A DNA stretch of 64,000 bases from Podospora pseudocomata (lineage: Eukaryota > Ascomycota > Sordariomycetes > Sordariales > Podosporaceae): contig NW_026946366.1 in the NCBI RefSeq assembly GCF_035222375.1, positions 1,674,001-1,738,000 on the forward strand, in the 5' to 3' direction. Below the pieces are notes generated by a model. It did no database searches, was not told the origin of the DNA, and saw nothing but the letters and a program-made list of their open reading frames with translations. Both the position numbers and the translations under genes were made by a program. This document shows positions 31,399 through 42,900 of this stretch, piece by piece. How positions within the stretch are numbered: the first letter of the stretch is position 1; the number at the start of each line of letters is the position of its first letter.

Positions 31399-34306
31399 AT
31401 GACCGTGATCTACGGGAGGTCGATCGGCCGCGCTCTACCCAGGCTGGGCGCTCTTCGTTCCGTTCTCTCATGCTCTCGTTTTGGGGATGATATTCGATAC
31501 CTCAGCATCACGGCCCATAGATACGCCAACAGCGATGCCAAACTGGACTTGCCAGCTTTGGATCAGAAATGGCGGCAGAGATGGGCAGCTTTGAAGAGCA
31601 CCAAGACCAGCGACGGAGCTGAAAAGAAATATGTCCTTCCCATGTTTCCATATCCTTCGGGGTATTTACATCTGGGGCACCTCCGCGTCTACACCATTGC
31701 CGATGTTGTCGCCAGGTTTCACTCCCTTCGAGGACATGATGTCTTGCTACCAATGGGATGGGATGCCTTTGGACTTCCGGCCGAAAATGCCGCTATCGAG
31801 AGAGGCATTGACCCGGCCACCTGGACCAAGTCCAACATTGCCAAGATGAAGGAACAGCTCGACGTCATGAATGGATCCTGGGACTGGTCTCGCGTACGTT
31901 TGCACCTAGCCTTGAACCCGGCCACCTGGCTGACATGACTACCCTTCCCCCCAGGAACTGGCAACCTGTGACCCAAGCTTCTACAAACACACCCAAAAAA
32001 TCTTCCTCCTCCTCCGCGAGCAAGGCCTAGCCTACCAAGACGAAGCAGAAGTCAACTACGACCCCGTCGACAAAACTGTCCTCGCTAACGAGCAAGTCGA
32101 CGCCAACGGCTGCTCCTGGCGTTCCGGCGCCAAAGTCGAAAAGCGGAAACTAAAACAATGGTTCCTCCGCATCTCCCAATTCAGAGACTCCCTCCTCCAA
32201 GAGCTCGAAATCCTCAGCAAAGACAACAACTGGCCCGAGCGAGTCCTAACCATGCAAAAGAACTGGCTAGGCAAATCCACCGGCGCAACCATCAAGTTCC
32301 CCCTCATGGCCTTTGAGCACATCACCCACTCCGCCATCGAGGTCTTCACCTCCCGCCCCGACACCCTCTTCGGAGTCCAGTACCTCGCCCTCGCCTCCAC
32401 CCACCCAGTCGTAGCCCAGCTAGCAGCCAAAGACCCAGAACTGCAGGCGTTTCTAGACATCCTCCCCGGTTTACCCCCCGACTCCAAAGTCGGCTACCTC
32501 CTCCCCCACATCCGCGCGGTAAACCCCCTAGCCTATCACGACGAGACCCCCGAAGCGACAAAGAGGTCTATCCCCATCTACGTCGCCCCCTACGTCCTAG
32601 GTGACTACGGCGAGGGCGCCGTCATGGGCGTCCCCGCCCACGATGTCAGGGATCACTCGTTTTGGAAAACGCACCACAAAGACGAGCCAGTCCGGTTCGT
32701 CCTTGCCGCGTCGGAGGATGAGTCCACCACCGCCATGCAAAACGAGCCTTTTATTGACCACGGCGTTATGACCGCCCACAGTGGTCTCTTCAAGGGTCGT
32801 TCCTCTCAGGAAGCAGGCGAGATGCTCGTGCGTATTCTTGAAGAGGCTGAACTGGCCAAGCCGGTGGAGAAGTGGCGGTTGAGGGATTGGTTGGTCAGTA
32901 GGCAGAGGTACTGGGGGACGCCGATCCCGATTATTCACTGCGGTTCTTGCGGTGCGGTGCCCGTTCCGGAGGAGGAGCTACCGGTAGAGTTGCCAGAGGT
33001 GGATGAGCACTGGGCTGGAAAAAAGACGGGTAACCCGCTTGAGACGCTGGAGGAGTGGGTGAATACGTCTTGTCCTCAATGCCACGGCCCGGCGAGGAGG
33101 GATACGGACACGATGGATACGTTTGTTGATTCGAGCTGGTATTTTGCGAGGTTTATCGACCCGCACAATGATGAGGTGCCGTTTTCGAGGGAAAAGGCAA
33201 GGAAGATGCTGCCTGTTGATCTCTACATTGGCGGGATTGAGCACGCCATCTTGCACCTTTTGTACTCGAGGTTTATTTACAAGTTTCTCATGGGTTCGAC
33301 GCTGGTTGGGGAGACGGAAGGGGTGCAGGAGCCGTTCAAGCGGTTGATTACACAGGGGATGGTGCACGGCAAGACGTACACTGACCCTGCCACGGGGAAA
33401 TTCCTCAAGCCTGACGAGGTTGATGTCACTGATCCGGCCAGACCGAGGGTTGTGAGGACGGGGGAGGTGGCGGGGGTGAGTTATGAGAAGATGTCCAAGA
33501 GCAAGTACAATGGTGTTGATCCTACCGATGTGATCAACTTGCACGGCGCGGATGCGACAAGGGCGCACATGCTTTTCCAGGCGCCGGTTAGTGAGGTGCT
33601 GGATTGGGATGGGGACAAGATTGTAGGGGTCACGAGGTGGTTGGGGAGGGTTTGGGAGCTTGTTCAGCGGGTTTCGACTGTCTCATCATCGGCCTCGGTG
33701 AGGGAGTTTTTTGAGCAAGAAGCGGCTAGATTGGGGACGATGAAGGAAAAGGAACTCCAACAGTGGGATAAAGCTGCGAGGGTGTGGAGGGAGGTGCAAA
33801 AGACTGTTGAGAGTGTGACGGGGTCGTACGAAAAGGTTTACGCGCTGAACACGGTGGTGTCAGATTTGATGATTTTGACGAATGTGATTGTCGAGGAGGA
33901 GAAGGGTGTGCCGGATGGGGTGAAGAGGGAGGCGGTGGAGGGGTTGGTGAGGATGATGGCGCCGATTACGCCTGCTTTTGCGGAGGAGTGCTGGGCTGTT
34001 CTTCATCCTGGTGAAACGTCGATTTTTAAGAGTGAGAAGGGGAGGTTTCCGGTCACGGATGGGACAGTGGATTTGCTGCAGCCGAGGAAGCAGGTTTGTG
34101 CGGTGCAGGTGAATGGGAGGTTGAAGTTTGCGGCCGAGATTGCGGTGCCGCCTGAGGGGTTGGGAGAGGAGCAGAGGAGGGAGTGGGTTGTTGGGGAGGT
34201 CCTGAAGACGGAGGAGGGGAGGAAGAAGTTTGAGGGTGTTGATGTTGGAAAGGCAAAGAAGGTGGTGGTGGTCAAGGGTGGGAAGTTGGTGAACTTTGTC
34301 ATGTGA
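31399..34306 (+). CDS. leu-5: Leucyl-tRNA synthetase, mitochondrial
   Basis: Exons 31399-31893 and 31955-34306 give 948 residues. The 61-bp intron has GTACGT and CCCCCAG. The N-terminus ([20 protein letters not shown] and on) is basic and free of acidic residues, as in a mitochondrial targeting sequence. The class I signatures are present: HLGH (residues 91-94, in [10 protein letters not shown]) and KMSKS (677-681). Between them lies a CP1 editing region with [16 protein letters not shown], and [19 protein letters not shown] precedes it. A bacterial-type architecture and ~950 length fit the organellar enzyme rather than the ~1,100-residue cytosolic one. It charges mitochondrial tRNA-Leu; the yeast homologue NAM2 also helps splice group I introns (family knowledge). 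The symbol follows the Neurospora name for the mitochondrial enzyme. Confidence 0.95.
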
Positions 34307-35023
34307 TGTGGGATGAAAAAGATGACTTGTATTTTTATTGTATTGGAGTGGTAAACACCAAAATAAATGAGCGATAGATTATGATCATTCCTTGGTCTTT
34401 CTTCTCCTGGGTGTAGAGGAAGCAAAAAGCTCACCGGCCAGCTACGAAACCCTCGGTAGGGTTTGCTTCACGGTTGGGTGGAGGGGGGGGGGGTTGTTGA
34501 TGTTGATTTGGGGGGGGTCGGTCGATATCCTTGAAGGCCATCTTGAGAGACAGGGCCTCGCTCAGGAATCGAACTCAGGCGTCCACGGAGCCCTGTTTCC
34601 AGGGGGCATTGTTCGTTGCCTGATCCAGGCCACCTACGTCTTACCCTCTGAGCCATCTGACCATTCCAGTTACCAGATGAGTGCGTAGGTGGTTGTTGGA
34701 AGGAGCATGGTTACCTAATATATAAACCATGGGTTGCTCCTGCCTGCTGTTGTTCTTGCTCTTGCCGTGAGGCATGGGGTGTTTCTGAGGAAGGTGCGAC
34801 TTCCATGACCTCGGGAGCAAGTGCCACGATGGCTACCTTCCGTGATACCCTCCAGTCCTGGAAGGAAGTCCACCGCAGATTGAGGAAATGAGGAGGTTAA
34901 GTATAAACAACCGGTTTGCGATCATCATTTTGACTTTTATGAGACGAGATCGGATGGTGGGATTAACACTTCAACAAACCACACCACACCACCACTCAAA
35001 CCACCCCCTCCCCAACAGTCTTG
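34307..35023. other. Convergent intergenic space, leu-5 and mtq1
   Basis: No supported protein gene. It includes two G-runs near 34482-34517 and a tRNA-like patch at 34560-34670, described separately. Confidence 0.55.
34560..34670 (-). other. Degenerate tRNA-like (Pol III box) segment
   Basis: On the minus strand, TGGCTCAGAGGG (34655-34644) resembles an A box and AGTTCGATTCC (34575-34565) resembles a B box. Between them are two short perfect hairpins, GCCTG-GAT-CAGGC and CCCTG-GAAA-CAGGG. The T-arm and acceptor stems do not pair as in a working tRNA, and no T-run terminator follows. It may be a tRNA relic or part of a tRNA-derived SINE, or a chance match. Confidence 0.3.
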
Positions 35024-36102
35024 TCAACAATCCTTCCTCCAAAAATACACCCCCCTCCCATTCCCCCTCCCCTTCACCTCAACCTCCTCCCTATTATTCC
35101 TCAGCGATATCCTCTCCTTTTCCTCCCCCTCAGGATCATCCCTCCAAATCTCCACCGTCCCCGCATAATTCTTCAGCTCCCCTCCCCTAACAACCATCTC
35201 CGCCACCCTCCTCGCCTGCTCTACATCCCCCACCTCAAAAAGCACTCTTTTCGGCTGGAGGACACTCACAATCTCGAGCAACCTTGCATAAAACGCATCC
35301 TCCGGCAGGCAATCATACCCTTTTCCTAGGTTCACATCCGGAACAAGAGCGAGTTTAGGCTCGTATAACCGGACAGAACGTTCAGTGTTTTTGTTGAAGC
35401 CAGCGGGGGAGATGTAAGGGGGATTTGATGTCAGGATGTCCAACTCTCCGGGGGAAAAGGGGAGGGAAGAGAGGAAGGAAGGAGAAAAAATGTCGGATTT
35501 GGTAAAGGTTATGCTTTTGGAGGCGGAAAGGGGGAGGTGGGAGAGGGAGATGTTGTGGGAGAGGTTTTGGCGGGAGAGGGAGATGGCGAGGGGGGAGATG
35601 TCGACTCCGAGGGTTTGGCTGGTGGACGGGAGGAGGGAGGCTACCAAAAGGGGGATGCAGCCTGTTCCTGTGCAGAGGTCGAGGATTTTGAGGGGGGAGG
35701 ACGAAAAGGGGAGGAGGGTGGTGAGGTGGGTTATTATGGATTCGGTTTCTGGTCTGGTCATTTAAGGTGGGTTAGTTTGGATATAAGTACCAAGGAAGAT
35801 GGAAGGGTGAAGAGGGCATACCGTGGGATGAGAACACCTGGTTTGCAGAGGATATCAAGGGGGCCGAAGGGTTGGTTGCCGAGGATGTATTGTAATGGTA
35901 TCCCCTTTTCCCGCTTGAGGCAGGCTTGCCATATTCCAAGCTTTCGGGGCACGAGGGAATCGGTTGAGTTGACGTGCTCTTTTATCCAGCGGAGTTCGTT
36001 GGCGGTTGAGTCGAGGGTTCGGCAGACGGGCAGAAGCAGGGGAGCAAAGGGCGATATTTGCTTCCGGGCTTGTCGAAATAGAGATGGTGCGAGTCGGGGC
36101 AT
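35024..36102 (-). CDS. mtq1: Release-factor glutamine N5-methyltransferase (MTQ1/HemK), mitochondrial
   Basis: Exons 36102-35822 and 35753-35024 give 336 residues. The 68-bp intron has GTATGC and ACCAG, and the join gives GVLIPRPETESIITHL, the classic PrmC linker motif. An AdoMet-binding motif follows (DLCTGTGCIPLLVASL). NPPY, the glutamine-binding catalytic signature, is at residues 204-207. The basic N-terminus (MPRLAPSLFRQARKQISPFA) suits mitochondrial import. The enzyme methylates the GGQ glutamine of the mitochondrial class I release factor. It is convergent with leu-5 and divergent from aim32, which also codes for a predicted mitochondrial protein, with 427 bp between the start codons. 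Confidence 0.9.
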
Positions 36103-36529
36103 TTTGGTCTTGGGTGTGTTGATGAGATAGATATCGTGATTTCGGCTGAGATGAGAACTGACATGAGTGAGCTGCTGGTGAGGTGAGAGGAAGAGTTTTG
36201 AGCTACCAACCCCGGAATCGGTGATGGTATTTCAGAATCAATAATGAGATTTTTGAGTAAATGACTAGATTCACCAGTTTCAAAAGCACCCTTTTGGTTG
36301 TTTATACATGTTGAGGTGAAGCTGTATCCAAGTGAAGTGAAATATTTTACTATCGGGTCTTCGTGTATATGCATACCCTGATAGCACCGAAACCTTTGGT
36401 TCACAAGAACGTGGATATGATTACGAATATACTCGAGACATAATCCACCAAGGAGCTCTCTGTCATCATGCAACTACAAACTGCGTCTTACCAGCCAAGA
36501 CGTCCAACCCGCCCAGTCATTCCTTCGCG
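36103..36529. promoter_or_regulatory. Divergent promoter between mtq1 and aim32
   Basis: 427 bp between two outward-facing start codons, both of predicted mitochondrial proteins. No specific motif is claimed. Confidence 0.5.
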
Positions 36530-37662
36530 ATGATACTGCAACGAGTAGCTCAGGTGTGCGCCAGACCAATAACCCTGAGAGGGTTTGCGACCAAAGCGAA
36601 GTCACCACCATCATTCCCGACAACGCCGACATGTCCCTCGCCAACATGTGCATGCGCACCCACCCCCGAGTTCCCCGAGGGATTTGAAATTGACCACAAG
36701 ACAAATATCAATGGACTGATTTCCAACTACGCGCAACATGTCCTGGTTTGCACGGGCAAAGACGACTGGCCGTCCCGCATTGAGGACGACAACAGTGGTG
36801 ATAACCTCGCTGCTGACCTGCGTGAGTTAGTTGGACGTGGGGGTCAGTTCAATGATGTATTCCACCCCCCCCCTCCCCTTTTGAGCCTCACACTTGCACG
36901 CTGATATTAACCATCGTCACAACATAGCCGTTCCATAACATCTCAGTCCTCAACGCTTCATTCCCCTCATCGCCTGCTCCCAAATCACGGCCTGAGTTGC
37001 AGACCACATCAGCTTACCTCCTCCCTTCATTCAAGTATGTCCCTTGGCTACCGCGAGTCTCATTTGACAGCGTTGAGGCACTGGTGAGGGGCTATCTCCT
37101 CCCTGAAAAGCTGCACCCATTGCATGACGGGCTGTCACCCATTCACCGAGACCGTCTACTTCGCAAACCCGCCTATCAAAACGCTCTGTACGGTGTCAAG
37201 GACGTCGATGAGGTTGTGGTGCTCATCTGTGGACATGGAGGGCGGGACCAGAGGTGTGGTGCTTATGGGCCACTGCTGAGGGGCGAGTTTGAGAAACGAC
37301 TGCCTGAGAAGGGCATCGAGGTGGTTACAGGGCCGGTGGAGGTGGAGGTGGACGAGACAGTTCAGGCCCTGGAAGACGGGGAAGGGAAGAAGGACGAAGG
37401 AGCCAAGACGGCGGCCAGAATTGGCTTGATCAGTCATATTGGTGGACATAAGTTTGCGGGCAATGTCATCATTTATATACCTCCAAACCAGACAACCAAG
37501 GATGGGGTGCGGCATCCGTTGGCTGGTCATGGGATCTGGTATGGGAGGGTTGAGCCGAGACATATTGAGGGCATCGTGGAGGAGACAATATTGCAGGGAA
37601 AGGTGGTAGAAGAGCTCTTTAGGGGAGGTATCACTCAGGATGGAAAGATTCTGCGACTTTGA
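36530..37662 (+). CDS. aim32: AIM32-like mitochondrial sucrase/ferredoxin-like protein
   Basis: Exons 36530-36856 and 36928-37662 give 353 residues. The 71-bp intron has GTATTC and CATAG. The N-terminus (MILQRVAQVCARPITLRGFA) is a likely mitochondrial presequence. The thioredoxin-like [2Fe-2S] part has CGHGGRDQRCGAYGP, with Cys210, His212 and Cys218, then SHIGGHKFAGNVIIYIP and GIWYGRVEPRHIEGIVEE. This matches the sucrase/ferredoxin-like family to which yeast Aim32 belongs; Aim32 is a mitochondrial redox protein linked to import-machinery thiols. A cysteine cluster at residues 35-42 (CPSPTCAC) precedes the domain. It is followed 214 bp later by the CYC2-like gene on the same strand. Confidence 0.85.
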
Positions 37663-37876
37663 TGTGGCAGAGCTGGTAAGGTAGTCCGTAGATATAGTGG
37701 CTGCATATGACAGTTTCCATTGTCGGGGTCTAGAATCGGATAGGTGCATATGCACGGACCCTTTTTCATTCTGGCCCCCATCTTCCATTGACACTCACCT
37801 CGCTTGGTCTTTGGTTCTTTGACCTTCTCCCGGATACAGAAAACAACTTTACCGTACACGATCTTATGCCCTGGAG

Positions 37877-39619
37877 ATGTCGGGAAGACTCGTCTCATCG
37901 GGCATACGCCTGCCAAAACACGTTGCTGGAGATGGGAGACTCGACCTTATGAAGATCTCGCTCTCATCACATGCTCAGCGACAGACATTACAAAGAATAT
38001 ACACGCAAAGGCCCCAGCATCGCCAATTTCATGTCTCACTTTCTCAGGCAGCAAAATCTAGATTTGACTCCCCCAAGTCGGAGAAAGATGAATCCAGATT
38101 CGCCGCTGCCAAGTCGAAGAAAAATGCTCCAAAATCAACAGCAGAGCTAAACGCAGCCCAAGACCAGGGGGAGCCACGCGTCACCAGGAAGGAGGTGAAG
38201 CGAGAGCGAACGAAAATACTCCTAGAACAACGGGAACAAAAAATCCGAGAGCTAGAAGCACAAGAGAAAGAAAGACCAGAACAGGAAAAACAAGAGGATG
38301 AGAGAGTGGAACAGGAGAGGCAAGAGCTCAAACGACTGGTCAAGGAACAACTAGGCCTAGAAACAGAAAATCCAGCAAAAGAGGAGAAGAGCCGGTCAGA
38401 GCAGAGTTCGAATGTCGTCCGCAACATTTTCTTTTCCGGAGTTGCCTCGGCCGGTGCCCTCGTCTTATGGGAGATGTGGAGGTTTGCTTACAGCACCGAG
38501 CCACTCAACGACCAGAAGTTTTCACCATTTGAGATTGTTGACCGGCAACAAGTGTCCCCTACGGCCTTTATCGTCACCGTCAAGCCGGTTGTATCACGCC
38601 TGGGCGGTTTCGTCAGCCAGTGGAAGCTGGCATGGCTCGAGACGCTCCAGCACAAACTTGCGTGGGAGGGTACCTGGGCTGTTGAGATCAAACAGCCCGA
38701 ACTCCAAGTCGCGCGAGATTACACCCCCTTGCCGGAGCTGGATGTGCTTAGTGCTACAAACGAGTACAACATTCACAACCGTATCGAACTCTTCCAGCTG
38801 CTCAAGGGTCTCTTCTCCCCACAACAATCCATCCCCACGTTCAAGTTCCTGATCAGGAGAACAGAAGGCGGGGAGGTGAGCAGCTGGCTAAGCCGCAGAA
38901 AAGTGGGGGACACCATTGAACTACGCGGACCACACCAGAGCTTCAATGTCGTCGCCCGGGCGGGGTACAAGGAAGCGGAAGAGCCCAAAAGGGTCGTGTT
39001 TCTCGCCGGCGGAACAGGCATAGCACCAGCCCTCCAAGCAGCCGGGAGCCTCTTCCGGGAACACGGACAAACCTTGAAGAAAATGCCCCAAGTCGACATT
39101 ATATGGGCCAACCGGTCAAAAGAGGACATCAAGACCGACAACCCTGTCATTGAGCTTCTCGAGAAACTGAAGGAAATGTCTCGGGGGAAGATCAACTATG
39201 TTTGCGTTGTGGATGAGGAGGGGAGATTCATCACCGCGAATGATATCGTCGCCAAGACGCAAATAACACCGCCGCGAAAGTCATGGTTTTGGAATTCTTC
39301 AAAGGCCGAATCAACCCCGTCAAAAGACGATGTCAACTGCTACTACCACTCCTCAAAACACCTGATCACTTCTGCGGGTGAGGACTATGAGAAGGTTGAT
39401 GGGGAGAACCCACGACGGCAGTGCACCTGCCCAGTTGGAAGGCCGAGCTTTAAGAATCTGCTTATGGTGTCTGGGCCCGAGGGTTTCAACAATCACTTTG
39501 CTGGACCAAAGTATTGGGCTGACGGCAAGGAGAGGCAGGGCCCGGTTGGGGGTGTTATTGGGGAGTTGGCGAAGAAGTACCCAAGTTTGGCGAGCGATTG
39601 GCTTGTGTTGAAGTTGTAA
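37877..39619 (+). CDS. CYC2-like mitochondrial flavoprotein, FAD/NAD-binding reductase
   Basis: A single-exon gene of 580 residues. The parts in order are: a basic N-terminus; a charged coiled-coil-like region rich in E, Q, K and R (about residues 65-170, e.g. EQREQKIRELEAQEKE); a single membrane segment near residue 178-200 (NIFFSGVASAGALVLWEMW); and a ferredoxin-reductase-type module with the nucleotide motif FLAGGTGIAPALQAAG near 375-390, ending in LLMVSGPEGFN. Yeast Cyc2 is an inner-membrane flavoprotein that keeps apocytochrome c haem-ready. The membrane anchor followed by a reductase module fits that family, though a general cytochrome-b5-reductase relative is possible. An extended insert (DYEKVDGENPRRQCTCPVG) lies before the last motif. 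Confidence 0.72.
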   Translation: MSGRLVSSGIRLPKHVAGDGRLDLMKISLSSHAQRQTLQRIYTQRPQHRQFHVSLSQAAKSRFDSPKSEKDESRFAAAKSKKNAPKSTAELNAAQDQGEPRVTRKEVKRERTKILLEQREQKIRELEAQEKERPEQEKQEDERVEQERQELKRLVKEQLGLETENPAKEEKSRSEQSSNVVRNIFFSGVASAGALVLWEMWRFAYSTEPLNDQKFSPFEIVDRQQVSPTAFIVTVKPVVSRLGGFVSQWKLAWLETLQHKLAWEGTWAVEIKQPELQVARDYTPLPELDVLSATNEYNIHNRIELFQLLKGLFSPQQSIPTFKFLIRRTEGGEVSSWLSRRKVGDTIELRGPHQSFNVVARAGYKEAEEPKRVVFLAGGTGIAPALQAAGSLFREHGQTLKKMPQVDIIWANRSKEDIKTDNPVIELLEKLKEMSRGKINYVCVVDEEGRFITANDIVAKTQITPPRKSWFWNSSKAESTPSKDDVNCYYHSSKHLITSAGEDYEKVDGENPRRQCTCPVGRPSFKNLLMVSGPEGFNNHFAGPKYWADGKERQGPVGGVIGELAKKYPSLASDWLVLKL

Positions 39620-39920
39620 TCAAGCAGGATCACGTAACCTTGGATCAGGTTATATGCCATGTAGGAGGTACGTAGAGGGGCCAGCAAGAGACTTTTGGTT
39701 TGGGTGGCGGACCAGAAAGAATCTAATGCTAGATATTGTTTGTTGAGCACCAGTCACCACAACATGGCCATAAAATTCTAACGAGTAGAACATGAAGAGA
39801 AACTTCCTAGCTATTTAGGAACCTTTTCTCCCCACATAAACGCCATCCAATGCAGTTAAATAGGTAAATGACAAAGCCCGCACCAACCACACATGCTTCT
39901 TCATCCCTATCTTTCCCCCT
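39620..39920. other. Convergent intergenic space, CYC2-like gene and neo1
   Basis: About 300 bp holding only the 3' ends of the two flanking genes. Confidence 0.5.
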
Positions 39921-42900
39921 TCAAATTCCCTGAACCTTTCTGTAAGAAGGCGGCTTCATAGTCCGTTGAATCACCTTTGCCGCCCAAGTTGGGATCAAGC
40001 TCATGGCCAGGATCGCCGCAACTCTCCAGTAAAAGCCCCTACCGTACTTGTTAGCCACTGACCCCTCCCCCCAAAAAACACAGCAAGGAAAGAAAAACTT
40101 ACACCTCCATCAAAAACCCCAAATCAAAATACCCTCCCAAAAACGGCACACTTCCCACAAACACCAAAAACGTGCCCACAATCGACACCACCATCACCCA
40201 ATGCCACGTCGTAATCTCCACCGCCACCATCAACAGCTCGTTCAGCACCAGCACGGTATAACTAACCGCCACCATCCTCGGGCTGTCCACCTCGGTCAAG
40301 ACCTGGCTCAACCCCTGAATCAGACACCCCTGGTAAATCGACACAAACACCCACACAAAAAAAGTCCGGTAGCTCAAGCTCCTGCCCTCGGTCAATTCTT
40401 TGTACAGCTCCGGATACAGGTTCGCCAGCTCCTCGTCCACATCCTTGTCCAGGACAAGACTCAGCACCGGTGCCGCCGTGTAGATGGTGGCGTACCCGAC
40501 CATCAACCAGTCTTTGTACAACCCCAACGGCTCAAAGTCGACCGCGATGCTAAACATTGTCTGGCACACCGCAATGATCAACCCTCTGTGGATCACAAAC
40601 TGGGCCAACTTGGCGCTTCGTTTGTACGAGTTCCTCCCGTGCCACACCAGCAGCTTGGTCAAGTGACAAAACTGCTCGATGCTGAAATCAGCCGCAAGAC
40701 TGGCCTGTCGTCCTTCCTTGCCGACGATACCAACCCCTACATCTGCCGCCTGAATCATACTAACATCATTCCCTCCATCCCCGATACAGCACACCCTCTT
40801 CTTGGTATACTCCTTGATCAGCCTCGCCACCTCCGCCTTTTGCGTCGGCGAGCACCGACAAGCAACAACCGTCGGCAACTTCACCGCCACACTGATAAAC
40901 TCGGTCCGATAATGCGTCAAAAACAACCCCAAACTCTCCCCATCAATCAGCAAGCAGCTGTCCGGCTTGCTCCTCAAAAAGTCAATATGCTCCTGCGCGC
41001 TGTCCTTCCTCCTCAACTTCTCCACAGTATGTATATACTGCCCCCTCGCCACCAGCTTACTGCTCACACCCACACACCTCGCCGTCTCAACCTTGTCCCC
41101 CGTCAGCATCCAAATCTTGATCCCCGCGTTCCTCAACAGCTCCAAACTAGGCTTCACATCCCTCTGCAGCTTATCCTCCACCCCCGTGACCCCAAGCAAC
41201 TCCAAATCATGCTCCAGATACCGGCCCACCACCCCCTGCACCCCGGCCTCCCGTCCACTAATCGCCAAAGCCGCCGTCTTATACTCCTGCTCAAACTCCC
41301 TGTACTCCGCATTACTCAACCTCTTCCTCCCCACCACCAGCGTCCTCAGCCCCTCCCTAGCCATATTCGCAGTCTCCTCATCCAACCAATCATTCGCCGC
41401 CACAATCCCCATCATGACCGTATCCGCCCCCTTTTGGTAAAACCAAATCTCCCCATCCCCATCCCCTGTCTCATTCAACCTCTCGGCAAACCTAACCACA
41501 ATCCCCATCCTCTTCCCCTCGCTCGTAAAAGGGAAAATGTCCAATATCCTCACCTTCACCACCACCCTCCCCGTCTCAGTACTCTCCAAAACAATACTCC
41601 TCCTGTCCCGATACGCCAACCTCAGCCCAACCGACTCAGTCCACTTCACAATCGCAATCTCATCCGGACTGCTCGCCTGATAAGAATTAACCATCCTCCC
41701 CGTCCTCTCATCCTCCTCCGTAGTAGGCGTGACGTTATGACACAGCGCCAGCGCCATCACCACATCCCTCACCCTCGACCCAATCTCCCTCCTCTGCCTC
41801 GTAGCCCCAGCCCCCACCCCCGCAGCGCTCGAGCTCGACGGCGTGGCCAAAGGCGGATTGGACACCTGGCTCAGATTCGTAGCACCAAGATTAAACCCCT
41901 GCCTCACATACCCCGCCACCTCGTCCATCGCATCATTAGCATACGACACCGTCCCGACATGAATCTTCTTCATCTCCATGTCGTTTTGCGTCAATGTCCC
42001 CGTCTTGTCGCTGAGGAGGTACTCGATCCTCCCCAAGTCCTCCGGTATCGTCGACGTCCTCACCACCGCGCCCGGGATCCCGGGGTCCCGCTGGATAAAC
42101 CATGAATAAACCGATTTTCCCATGTCGAGATTGACACGGAGGGAAATCGGCACGATGGTCGAGAACAGGACCAGAAACTTCATAATCTTGATGTACCACA
42201 CGTCAGTCTTTGTGTTGCCGAAACCTTCCGCCGCGACCAGGATGATGGACAGGGCGAGGGTGAGGAAGCAGAGGATTTTGGTAAGCGAGTTGATTTCGTA
42301 TTCGAGAAGGCCAGTCTTCGAGCGGGAGGGCGAGGTTGACAGGGCGGAGCGGGTTTGCGGACCGCTGTAGATTACCACCGCCAAGGTGGTGGCGTGTGAG
42401 GCAATGACCGTGTTGGCCCAGGCGGTGTTGTCGATGGAGAGGGGAGCTGCCTTGGCTTGCTCATCGCTGCTGGCAAAGGCGTTGGTGCTCACAGCATCCT
42501 GCCGTGTGGGCAGCAGCTCCAAGGTGCCGGTGAACTCGTTGACCTTTCTGTCTGGCTTGCCAGCGGTGACGCGAAGGCGAACAAGCTCCTCGATTGGTAG
42601 GTTTTGCGAGAGGGGAGAGGCAAGACGTAATTTCCAGTCAGTTTCACCGTCGAGCTGGTCTGTTCTGATAAAGGTTTCTCCGTTTGAGCTTCCCTCAGCA
42701 GCTCCTCCGGCAGCAGACTCGACATCCTTTGAGCTGCCCTGCCCAGGATCGACAGGGTGATCGACCAGTAGCGACTCTTCTTTCGGTGGTGGTACTTCCG
42801 GCTCTCCTTGATGGGCCGCGGCTTCGTTTGAAAGACACTTTAAAACAATGACATCGGCCGGTACACGATGCCCCTTGCTGAGCTTCAGGACATCGCCCAC

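Noticed and set aside
31894-31938. Read-through end of leu-5 exon 1
   Set aside because: The open frame continues into the intron and stops; the GTACGT/CCCAG intron joins it in frame to the rest of the synthetase.
40048-42105. 685-codon plus-strand frame opposite neo1
   Set aside because: It is antisense to the well-supported flippase gene and has the H/P/R/Q-rich composition expected when GC-biased codons are read from the other strand.
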